Shown here one piece after another: positions 1 to 5,894 of a stretch of DNA of 6,858 nt. The stretch is from positions 1 to 6,858 of the forward strand of contig JAOPUY010000412.1 in the NCBI GenBank assembly GCA_025963265.1, given 5' to 3'. The notes below the pieces were generated by a model that was not told the DNA's origin, did no database searches, and saw nothing but the letters and a program-made list of their open reading frames with translations. Position 1 is the first letter of the stretch, and each line of letters begins with the position of its first letter. A program made the position numbers and the translations under genes. This DNA is from Frankiales bacterium (GTDB lineage: Bacteria > Actinomycetota > Actinomycetes > Mycobacteriales > Jatrophihabitantaceae).

Positions 1-1809
1 GAGCGTTACCAGCGGCGACTGGCAGAGTCCCAGGCCCTCGATTTCGACGACCTGATCATGACAACGGTTCGGCTGCTGCAGGAGCACCCGCAGGTCGCCG
101 AGCACTACCGGCGCCGCTTCCGCCAGGTGATGGTGGATGAGTACCAGGACACCAACCACGCGCAGTACGTGCTGGTCGCCGAGCTCTGCCGGGCGATGCC
201 CGAACTGGGTATCGAGGCGGCCGAGCTGTGCGTCGTCGGCGACGCCGACCAATCCATTTACGCCTTCCGCGGCGCCACTATCCGCAACATCGACGAGTTC
301 GAGCGCGACTACCCGAGCGCCACCACCATCCTGCTCGAGCAGAATTACCGCTCGACCCAGACGATCCTCGGCGCGGCCAACGCGGTCATCGCGCGCAACC
401 CCGACCGGCGCCCGAAGAACCTCTGGTCCGATGCCGGCGACGGACGGCACATCGAGGGCTACGTCGCCGAGAACGAGCACGATGAGGCCCGCTGGGTCGC
501 CGAGAAAGTGGACGGCCTGACTCGCGCTGTCGACGCGACTCCATCGGAGATGGCGGTTTTCTACCGCACCAACGCGCAGTCGCGGGTCTTCGAGGACATC
601 TTCATTCGGCTCGGCCTGCCCTACAAGGTGGTCGGCGGCGTGCGGTTCTACGAGCGCAAAGAGGTGCGCGACATCCTGGCCTACCTGCGGGTGATCTCGA
701 CTCCACTCGACGTCGTCAGCCTGCGGCGCATCCTCACCACCCCCCGGCGGGGGATCGGCGACCGGGCCGAGCTGTTCCTGCAGACCTACGCCGAGCAGGA
801 GCGCATTCCCTTCGCCGAGGCGCTGATCCGGGCCGACCTGATCACCGGCCTGGCCCCGCGCTCGGCCAACGCCATCGCCGGCTTCGTCCGGCTGCTGGGC
901 GACCTGCGCGCGGTGGCGGCCAGCGAGGAGCACGGCTCGCCCAGCAACGTGATCGAGCAGGTGCTGGCCCAGACCGGCTACTTGGCCGAGCTCGAGGCCA
1001 GCCACGACCCGCAGGACGAAGGCCGGGTCGACAACCTCCGCGAGCTGGTCAGCGTGGCCGCGGAGTTCGAGGAGCAGCGGGCCCAAATCGAGATCACCGA
1101 CGACGACGGCCAGACCCGGACGGCGCCAGCCGACCTCGGCGCCTTCCTCGAGCACGTCTCACTGGTCGCCGACGCCGACTCGATCCCCGACCAAGCCGGC
1201 GGCCTGGTCACGCTGATGACGCTGCACACCGCCAAGGGGCTGGAGTTCCCGGTCGTGTTCCTGACCGGCATGGAGGACGGCATCTTTCCGCACCAGCGGA
1301 CTTTCGGCGACGCCACCGAGCTGGCCGAGGAGCGCCGGCTGGCCTACGTCGGGATCACCCGGGCCAAGTCCCGGCTGTACCTGTCACGGTCGATCACCCG
1401 CTCGGCCTGGGGCACCCCGCAGTACTACCCGGCCTCGCGCTTCCTCGACGAGGTGCCGGCCGAACTCGTGCAATGGTCGGGCGCGATCGACCGCGAGCCG
1501 TTCACCGGCTACCCGGACGAGAACCGCGGCAGCGGCCAGTACTCCGATCACGGCTACCGGGCCGGCGCCGGCCAGCGCCCGGCGGCTCGCGCCAGCTCCA
1601 GCGCCAGCTCCTCGAGTTTCGGCATGAAGAAGCTGGACAAAGCCATCCCGAGCTTGCAGGTGGGCGACCGAGTCACCCACGACACGTTCGGACTCGGAAC
1701 GGTCGTGGCGATGCGCGGCGCCGCCGAGAAGGCGCAGGCCGAGGTGGACTTCGGCTCACTCGGGCCGAAATGGCTCGTCCTGCGCTTCGCCCCGCTTCAG
1801 AAACTCTGA
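1..1809 (+). CDS. pcrA: UvrD/PcrA-type ATP-dependent DNA helicase (5' partial)
   Basis: Superfamily 1A 3'-5' DNA helicase of the PcrA/UvrD1 type, which unwinds DNA in nucleotide excision repair, replication restart and RNA polymerase-linked repair. The reading frame is open from base 1, so the gene begins upstream; 602 residues are present. About 180-220 residues, including the Walker A motif, should be missing compared with actinobacterial homologues of about 770-800. Motifs seen, in fragment numbering: ALDFDDLI near 12-19, Walker B VDEYQDT 45-51, motif III GDADQSIYAFRG 80-91, QNYRST 114-119, motif V TLHTAKGLE 407-415, and motif VI RRLAYVGITRAK 445-456, which contains the arginine finger. 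A Ser/Ala-rich linker (about 529-540) leads to a C-terminal Tudor-like domain (about 553-602, starting GDRVTHDTFGLGTVV). In PcrA this domain contacts RNA polymerase. No disruption is visible. The gene converges on the DUF2079 gene with 6 bp between stops. In mycobacteria the equivalent gene is called uvrD1. Confidence 0.96.
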   Translation, partial: ERYQRRLAESQALDFDDLIMTTVRLLQEHPQVAEHYRRRFRQVMVDEYQDTNHAQYVLVAELCRAMPELGIEAAELCVVGDADQSIYAFRGATIRNIDEFERDYPSATTILLEQNYRSTQTILGAANAVIARNPDRRPKNLWSDAGDGRHIEGYVAENEHDEARWVAEKVDGLTRAVDATPSEMAVFYRTNAQSRVFEDIFIRLGLPYKVVGGVRFYERKEVRDILAYLRVISTPLDVVSLRRILTTPRRGIGDRAELFLQTYAEQERIPFAEALIRADLITGLAPRSANAIAGFVRLLGDLRAVAASEEHGSPSNVIEQVLAQTGYLAELEASHDPQDEGRVDNLRELVSVAAEFEEQRAQIEITDDDGQTRTAPADLGAFLEHVSLVADADSIPDQAGGLVTLMTLHTAKGLEFPVVFLTGMEDGIFPHQRTFGDATELAEERRLAYVGITRAKSRLYLSRSITRSAWGTPQYYPASRFLDEVPAELVQWSGAIDREPFTGYPDENRGSGQYSDHGYRAGAGQRPAARASSSASSSSFGMKKLDKAIPSLQVGDRVTHDTFGLGTVVAMRGAAEKAQAEVDFGSLGPKWLVLRFAPLQKL

Positions 1810-1815
1810 GCCGCG

Positions 1816-3405
1816 CTAGCCCGGCTTTCCCGAGCCGAGCGGCCCGCACTCCTTCGACGGCCCGGCGTAGTCGGGCGAGGTGAGGATGAGCAGCGGTCCG
1901 TCGGTGAAACTCACGTGGTATCCGTGGGCCAGCGCCTCGGCGTAGATGGTGCCGGGCGGCTCGCCGTCGTTGCCGCCGACCGAGCTCTGGGACAGATCGA
2001 GGGCAATCAGGTCCGCGCGCCAACCCAGCATCCCCGGAATCGACACGTAGTCCCGATCGGTGAGATGTCCGGCCAGCCGATCGTCGGCTTCGACGCAGAC
2101 GTCGGCCGGAATCTGGTCGACGGTCGCCTGCTGAGCCTTCATCTCACTGGTCAGGGTGAACAGCCTGCCGCGGAACAGGTCGTTGAGCACCGCCACGTTG
2201 CGGTCGCCGGCGGTGATCACCACTGGCGCGAGGACCAGGAACACGCACAGCGCCGCCCGCAACCGCGGACGGGTGAACAGCCCCAGCCGCCCGGCGCCGT
2301 CCACCATCGCCAGCACCAAGATCACCCAGGGCAGGGCGTTGTAGTGGTAGGCCGGCTGCCAGAGCCGGTAACGCTCCGCCGGCTCGAAGAACCGTTGCGC
2401 CAGCAGCGGCAACGCGATCCAGCTGTAGCGCGAGCGGAACGGCAGCAACGCCAGCGGCACCACGAGCAACAGCAGCGTCCGGGTCTTGACCCAGGGGGTG
2501 AAGAACAGATCGATGACGTGCCAGGGGCGCTTGAGCGAGTTGAGGACGGCCGACTTGAGGTCTGGACCGAGGGTGGGGCCGTACTGCCAGTAGGCGAACT
2601 GGCCGTTGGGCGAGAAGTGGGGCAAGATCACCGCAGTCGCGAGCTCGTACATCGCGACGCCGGCCACGACCAGGACCAGCCCGGGCCACCAGCCGCGCCC
2701 GGTCAGCCGTGAACGCCACGCCCGCCCGTCCCGCCACCCGCGCCAACGCAGCAGGGCCCGGCCGTCTCGTCCCTGGGCCAGGCGCAGCAGGCCGATGATC
2801 AGCACCAAGATGCCCATGTCCTCGCGGACCAGCAGCAGCATTCCGCACCAGAGCAGCAGTGCGCGGTCCGCTTTCCGGTCCAGGGCGTCGATGGCCAGCG
2901 CCAGGATCGGCACGCCCCAGGCGACCTCGTGGAAGTCGAAGTTGACCATCGTCTGAAAGGCCCAGCTGGCCGCGTAGCCGAAGCAGATCGCCAGGCTGGC
3001 CGCGGGGGTGGTGCGCCGGCGGGCGAAGCGGTAGACCACCGGGATCGACAGCGAGATGAGCGCCGCCTGCAAGATCAGCAGGGTCTGCGGGTTGTCCCAG
3101 ATCCAGTAGAACGGGGCGCCGAGGGCGATGATCGGGTGGAAGTGGTCGCCGAAGATGTTGTAGCCCGGGCCCTTGAGCGGCACGATCGGCGCTTGGAAGT
3201 GTGCGTACCGCCGAACCGCCTGGTCGAAGATCCCCAGGTCGTAGCCCGCCGTGCCGAACTGGCGATGGCGCAGCAGCGCGGTGGCCGTGTACACCGCGAA
3301 GAACGCTGTGCAGAGGGTCAGGAGCGCCCAATGCTGGCCGAGGTTGCGCAGCGACCGGCCGACGGTGCGGGGTCGCCGCAGGTCGCGGGTGGGGGCAATC
3401 GTCAT
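1816..3405 (-). CDS. DUF2079 polytopic membrane protein (GT-C-like)
   Basis: A 529-residue integral membrane protein of the DUF2079 family, thought to have a GT-C glycosyltransferase-like fold; no substrate is established. Family signatures visible: YDLGIFDQA at 55-63, GDHFHPI at 86-92, FDFHE at 156-160, REDMG at 194-198, and RFFEPAERY followed by HYN around 338-356. I count roughly nine or ten hydrophobic segments by eye (for example 27-46, 107-125, 136-155, 183-209, 241-262, 308-322, 356-368, 382-399). A soluble tail follows from about 412, likely extracytoplasmic, with the typical 'IPADVCVEADDRLAGHLTDR' pattern. The ATG at 3405 overlaps the TGA of the upstream gene (ATGA), and no good Shine-Dalgarno precedes it, so translation is probably coupled. 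The frame stays open upstream to 4281, but that stretch is antisense-like frame noise within the neighbour and does not look like protein. Family assignment is solid; the sugar-transfer role is inferred from the fold and neighbour. Confidence 0.9.
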   Translation of the reverse strand: MTIAPTRDLRRPRTVGRSLRNLGQHWALLTLCTAFFAVYTATALLRHRQFGTAGYDLGIFDQAVRRYAHFQAPIVPLKGPGYNIFGDHFHPIIALGAPFYWIWDNPQTLLILQAALISLSIPVVYRFARRRTTPAASLAICFGYAASWAFQTMVNFDFHEVAWGVPILALAIDALDRKADRALLLWCGMLLLVREDMGILVLIIGLLRLAQGRDGRALLRWRGWRDGRAWRSRLTGRGWWPGLVLVVAGVAMYELATAVILPHFSPNGQFAYWQYGPTLGPDLKSAVLNSLKRPWHVIDLFFTPWVKTRTLLLLVVPLALLPFRSRYSWIALPLLAQRFFEPAERYRLWQPAYHYNALPWVILVLAMVDGAGRLGLFTRPRLRAALCVFLVLAPVVITAGDRNVAVLNDLFRGRLFTLTSEMKAQQATVDQIPADVCVEADDRLAGHLTDRDYVSIPGMLGWRADLIALDLSQSSVGGNDGEPPGTIYAEALAHGYHVSFTDGPLLILTSPDYAGPSKECGPLGSGKPG

Positions 3406-4667
3406 GAGGCCGGGTGCGCCGACGCCGGACTGGTCTGGCGCCAGACCCGGGACACCGCCACCCAGGTCAGGTAGACCAGCAGACCGTTGCGCACGGCGAG
3501 CACCGTCATCCACAGCGGCATCACCGCCTGGGCCTTCACGATCGCGTTGTAGCCGATGGGGTACTCGAGTTGGGTCGCCAGCGCCGCGATCAGCAGCAGC
3601 CGCGCGAATCGGCGCAGCTCCGGCTTGCCCGGCGCGCGCACCGCCAGCGCCGCGGTCGGACCCCCGAGCCAAAGGAGGTACTGCGGGCTCAGGGTCTTGT
3701 TGGTGACGGTCACGATCAACGCCGTGGCCAGGAATAGCCAGCCCAGGGTCTCGGCCGAGGGGTCGGGGTGGCGGGCGCCGCGCCACCAGAGCGCGATCAA
3801 GACGAGACCGCCCAGCACGGTCAGCCCGCTGGAGACCTGGGCGGCGGCGTGCACGCCGGCGCCGAAGATCTCGAAAGCCTTGTAACGCGAGAGGGCGACC
3901 GTCCAGGTGCTGTGGTCGAAGATCCGGGCCACCATCAGCGGGGTGGCCGGAACGGCCTCGATCTGCAGCCCGCGGGCGCTCTGCCAGTGCAGTGGCGAGA
4001 TGGTGCGGCCGTAGCCGACGATGAGCAGCGACAGCGCCAGGAGGCCGCCGGCGGTGGCGATGAATCCGGTCAGCACCGCTCGCCGGTCGCCCCGTCGAAT
4101 GAGGAACGTGGGCAGCATGACGGCGGGCCAGAGCTTGAGCGAGGCCCCGATGGCGGTCAGCGCGCCGGCCAGCGCGGGCCGCCGGATCGCCACCAGCACC
4201 GCGCCGCCGGCCAGCGCCGCCGGCACCAGGTCGAACCGAAAGTAGGCCAGCGGGCCGATCGCGGGGACGAACCACAGCCACAGGTTGGTCGCGTCGCCGC
4301 GGCGCCGGCCGTCGCCCCGCCAGAGCAGTCCGGTGAACACGGCGTCGACCAGCAGCATCGAGAGGGCGAACAGCACCACGAAGGCGACCTGGTTGCCGAA
4401 GCCGAGCGCGAACTGGGGGACGAGCAGCAGCAGCACCGGGCTCGGGTACTCCTGCAGGGTGTCGTGCAAGCCGAGGCCGTGGAAGAGCTCATGCAGGCTG
4501 GTGGCGTAGTAGCGCACGTCGCCGGCGACGTCGCTTTCGTGCGCGTAGACCAGGATCGCGAACGTCAGCGCGCGCGAGAGGACCCAGCGCAGCACGATCG
4601 ACGCGCGGCCCTCGGCGATCAGCGCAACCGGCAGCGGCGGCAGTTGCCGAGCAGTGCTGCTCGCCAT
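3402..4667 (-). CDS. GT87/DUF2029-type polyprenol-sugar glycosyltransferase
   Basis: A 421-residue polytopic membrane protein resembling GT-C glycosyltransferases of family GT87 (DUF2029), which in actinobacteria includes polyprenyl-phosphate-mannose-dependent mannosyltransferases such as PimE. An N-terminal hydrophobic helix (about 25-42) is followed by a loop with acidic residues D46 and D50 (HESDVAGDVRYY). This is where GT-C enzymes place their catalytic Asp. Further signatures: EYPSP 73-77, YFRFDLVPAAL 142-152, SLKLWP 176-181, RGLQIEAVPATP 232-243 and SPQYLLWL 327-334. About ten hydrophobic segments are visible. The start is the ATG at 4667, preceded by GAGGGG (4675-4680) with 7-nt spacing. 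The stop overlaps the next gene by 4 bp. The M23 peptidase gene ends 83 bp upstream on the same strand, so one transcript is possible. Acceptor and sugar are unknown, and PimE identity is not claimed. Members of this family are often annotated only as hypothetical membrane proteins. Confidence 0.85.
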   Translation of the reverse strand: MASSTARQLPPLPVALIAEGRASIVLRWVLSRALTFAILVYAHESDVAGDVRYYATSLHELFHGLGLHDTLQEYPSPVLLLLVPQFALGFGNQVAFVVLFALSMLLVDAVFTGLLWRGDGRRRGDATNLWLWFVPAIGPLAYFRFDLVPAALAGGAVLVAIRRPALAGALTAIGASLKLWPAVMLPTFLIRRGDRRAVLTGFIATAGGLLALSLLIVGYGRTISPLHWQSARGLQIEAVPATPLMVARIFDHSTWTVALSRYKAFEIFGAGVHAAAQVSSGLTVLGGLVLIALWWRGARHPDPSAETLGWLFLATALIVTVTNKTLSPQYLLWLGGPTAALAVRAPGKPELRRFARLLLIAALATQLEYPIGYNAIVKAQAVMPLWMTVLAVRNGLLVYLTWVAVSRVWRQTSPASAHPAS

Positions 4668-4674
4668 CTGGCCG

Positions 4675-4680
4675 CCCCTC
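4675..4680 (-). promoter_or_regulatory. Ribosome binding site of the GT87-type gene
   Basis: GAGGGG on the minus strand lies 7 nt before the ATG at 4667. This is near-ideal placement and fixes the start against in-frame alternatives upstream. Confidence 0.7.
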
Positions 4681-4694
4681 GCCGCTTGATCACA

Positions 4695-4708
4695 CTGCCC
4701 CGGGGCAG
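4695..4708. repeat. Perfect 14-bp palindrome in the M23-GT87 gap
   Basis: CTGCCCCGGGGCAG is identical to its reverse complement. It sits in the 83-bp gap between the end of the M23 gene and the start of the GT87-type gene. It could be an operator for a dimeric regulator, or fold into a short 5-bp stem with a CCGG loop that attenuates transcription or stabilises mRNA. No T-run follows on the minus strand, so it is not a classic intrinsic terminator. A GC-only palindrome of this size can also arise by chance in such DNA. Confidence 0.45.
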
Positions 4709-4750
4709 ACCCGGAACCCGCCCCGGCGAGCAGAAGTTTAGGCGGTGGGT

Positions 4751-5530
4751 TCAGGCGTTGGGGTTGTAGGGACCCACGGCGACCCCACGCGCCGTCAGCC
4801 AGGGCACGGGATCGAGATAGGGCCCGGTCATCCCGCCTTGGCGCACCCCGAAGTGCAGATGGGGCCCGGTGGCCTCGCCGTCGGCGCCGATGTGGGCGAT
4901 CAGCTGGCCGGCGTGCACGACCTGCCCGACCGAGACGAGCACCGAGTACATGTGCCCGTAAATGCTGACATCGCCGTTGGAGTGCTGGATCACGATCCAG
5001 TGGCCGAAGCCCTCGCTGGGTCCGGCCTCGATCACCACCCCGTCGCCGACCGCGACGATGGGGGAGCCGAGCGGGCCGGCGAGGTCGATCCCCTCGTGCA
5101 TCTCGCCCCACCGCATGCAGAAGCAGGAGGACATCTCACCCTCGCTGGGCCGGACCCAGGTCCCGGCGACCGTCCGGCCGGCTTGCACCGCGGGCAGGCT
5201 CTGGCGGGCGGGCAGCGCTGACGCGTCGAGGTCGGAGGCGGAACTGGTCGAGGTCGCCGCGCCGGCCGAAGCAGCGTCGGAGGGCCGGTCCTGTCGCGAG
5301 ACCTTCTCATAGCCACCGTCGTAGCCCGGTTGGTTGGCCGCGAGCGCGCTCAGGTCAGAGTTGACGTCGGCGGCTGATCGTTGGACCGAGCCGGCGCCGT
5401 CGCCGCCCAGCAGGTGGAAGGAGTCGCTGACCCCCCAGACGGTCAGCGCGACGACCAGCATCGGAATGGCTGGCACCCGCACCCAGATCGGACGGGTCGC
5501 GGTCGTGGGCGCAGCGGCGTGTCGACCCAC
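4751..5530 (-). CDS. Membrane-anchored M23 (LytM-type) metallopeptidase
   Basis: A 259-residue envelope protein with a C-terminal M23/lysostaphin-type zinc peptidase domain, predicted to cut peptidoglycan peptide cross-bridges or stems outside the membrane. A short basic N-terminus precedes one hydrophobic segment (about 19-34), with no obvious lipobox, so it may be an anchor or an uncleaved signal. A Ser/Ala/Asp-rich linker (about 70-115) could span wall space. The catalytic domain covers about 125-247. It has zinc ligands H145 and D149 (HEGID), H193 (YGH) and the HLH pair H224/H226, so all M23 key residues are present and activity is plausible. C136 and C138 (SCFC) stand where Gly residues are common in the usual SGFG motif. 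The start is GTG at 5530, preceded by GGGGAGG (5537-5543) with 6-nt spacing. It is divergent from sucC. An M23 gene sits in the same place in mycobacteria (Rv0950c, from memory). Confidence 0.92.
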   Translation of the reverse strand: MGRHAAAPTTATRPIWVRVPAIPMLVVALTVWGVSDSFHLLGGDGAGSVQRSAADVNSDLSALAANQPGYDGGYEKVSRQDRPSDAASAGAATSTSSASDLDASALPARQSLPAVQAGRTVAGTWVRPSEGEMSSCFCMRWGEMHEGIDLAGPLGSPIVAVGDGVVIEAGPSEGFGHWIVIQHSNGDVSIYGHMYSVLVSVGQVVHAGQLIAHIGADGEATGPHLHFGVRQGGMTGPYLDPVPWLTARGVAVGPYNPNA

Positions 5531-5536
5531 CCGCAG

Positions 5537-5543
5537 CCTCCCC
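5537..5543 (-). promoter_or_regulatory. Ribosome binding site of the M23 peptidase gene
   Basis: GGGGAGG on the minus strand, 6 nt before the GTG at 5530. This strong Shine-Dalgarno match decides the GTG start. Confidence 0.75.
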
Positions 5544-5563
5544 AGACGTCAAGCCAGCGGTTT

Positions 5564-5577
5564 CTGTCAGTAGACAG
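5564..5577. repeat. Small inverted repeat in the M23 gene leader
   Basis: CTGTC-AGTA-GACAG forms a 5-bp stem with a 4-nt loop. It lies between the proposed promoter and the ribosome binding site of the M23 gene, so it would be in the 5' leader RNA. It could be a weak hairpin or a protein-binding site. The stem is short and chance is a fair explanation. Confidence 0.3.
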
Positions 5578-5596
5578 GTCGTGCGGGCGTTGCCGA

Positions 5597-5625
5597 ACCG
5601 TAACCTACTGTCCGGTCCGGAGCAA
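5597..5625 (-). promoter_or_regulatory. Candidate promoter for the M23 peptidase gene
   Basis: On the minus strand, TTGCTC (5620-5625) and TACGGT (5597-5602) are separated by 17 bp. This fits the actinobacterial housekeeping pattern TTGnnn-N17-TAnnnT. Transcription would begin near 5590, giving a leader of about 60 nt. An alternative -10, TAGGTT (5603-5608), overlaps but lacks a well-spaced -35. Found by eye only. Confidence 0.35.
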
Positions 5626-5761
5626 CCACCGCAACCCAGCGAAGGCAGTCGCGTAGCGATCGCGGAATCGCCTGTTTACAAAGTGGAAACCGATCCGAAC
5701 CCAGCGGCGGCGAGCGCATCGCCGTCCCGCCATGGCCCCGTGGCCGGCCCGCAGCGCGGGA

Positions 5762-5777
5762 TGTGAACCAGGTCACG
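5762..5777. promoter_or_regulatory. CRP/GlxR-type binding site upstream of sucC
   Basis: TGTGA-ACCAGG-TCACG matches 9 of 10 fixed positions of the CRP-family palindrome TGTGA-N6-TCACA, used by actinobacterial Crp and GlxR. Its centre is about 82 bp before the start expected from the proposed sucC promoter, a spacing compatible with activation from upstream. A cAMP-responsive regulator at a TCA-cycle gene is biologically sensible. The match is seen directly; binding and direction of control are inferred. It could also act on the divergent M23 gene, whose start codon is 231 bp away. Confidence 0.6.
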
Positions 5778-5815
5778 TCGCAGCCGAGGTTGGCGAACGT
5801 CACGTGGCTGCCCCC

Positions 5816-5844
5816 TTCGGCTGGGCAATGTTCGGGGCTAGCCT
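5816..5844 (+). promoter_or_regulatory. Candidate sucC promoter
   Basis: TTCGGC (5816-5821), a 17-bp spacer and TAGCCT (5839-5844) resemble an actinobacterial SigA-type promoter. The predicted start is near 5851, with a leader of about 44 nt. The -10 fits TAnnnT; the -35 is only a moderate match, as expected if an upstream activator helps. Found by eye. Confidence 0.35.
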
Positions 5845-5894
5845 GATTCCGAATATCAGCCAGAGCGAACTCAGACGACAGGACGGACTTACTC

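Larger units (their letters stand above)
5531..5894. other. Divergent intergenic region, M23 gene / sucC
   Basis: This is the only gene-free stretch above 300 bp (364 bp). Its left part holds the M23 gene's ribosome binding site, leader hairpin and candidate promoter. The middle (about 5640-5745) holds GC-rich sequence with the palindrome GCGATCGC and an AT-richer patch (about 5671-5690), to which I can give no function. CCCGC-AGC-GCGGG (5748-5760) is a short inverted repeat just before the CRP-type site. The right part holds the CRP-type palindrome, a second GTCACGT copy and the proposed sucC promoter. Short open frames here lack ribosome binding sites and coding character. I see no c-di-AMP riboswitch or other known structured leader. 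Confidence 0.7.

Noticed and set aside
1915..3474. Plus-strand open frames (for example 1915-2712 and 2929-3474) opposite the DUF2079 gene
   Set aside because: Rich in His/Gln/Arg/Gly with no recognisable fold or motif; they mirror the third-position G/C bias of the real gene.
1816..4281. An 821-residue minus-strand frame fusing DUF2079 to a long N-terminal extension
   Set aside because: The part before the ATG at 3405 runs through the GT87-type gene in another frame and is Arg/Ala/Pro/Gly-rich frame noise. The ATGA overlap and the family N-terminus support the start at 3405.
4735..4740. TAAACT on the minus strand as a -10 box for the GT87-type gene
   Set aside because: The hexamer fits TAnnnT, but no reasonable -35 lies 16-19 bp upstream. 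Read-through from the M23 gene explains expression equally well.
3768..4769. A 333-residue plus-strand open frame, antisense to the GT87-type gene
   Set aside because: Its composition (Gln, Gly, Arg, Ala, His) is what high-GC antisense frames give. It has no domain signature, and the opposite frame is a convincing membrane protein.
5600..5604. A GTAAC half site that might belong to an MtrA-type regulator at the M23 promoter
   Set aside because: Only one copy is present, without the spaced direct repeat expected for such a site, so the match is too short to support.
5531..5894. Possible c-di-AMP (ydaO-type) riboswitch, since some actinobacterial wall hydrolase genes carry one
   Set aside because: I could not find the conserved core elements in the minus-strand leader, and the proposed leader is only about 60 nt. 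A covariance-model search with the ydaO-yuaA family would settle it.
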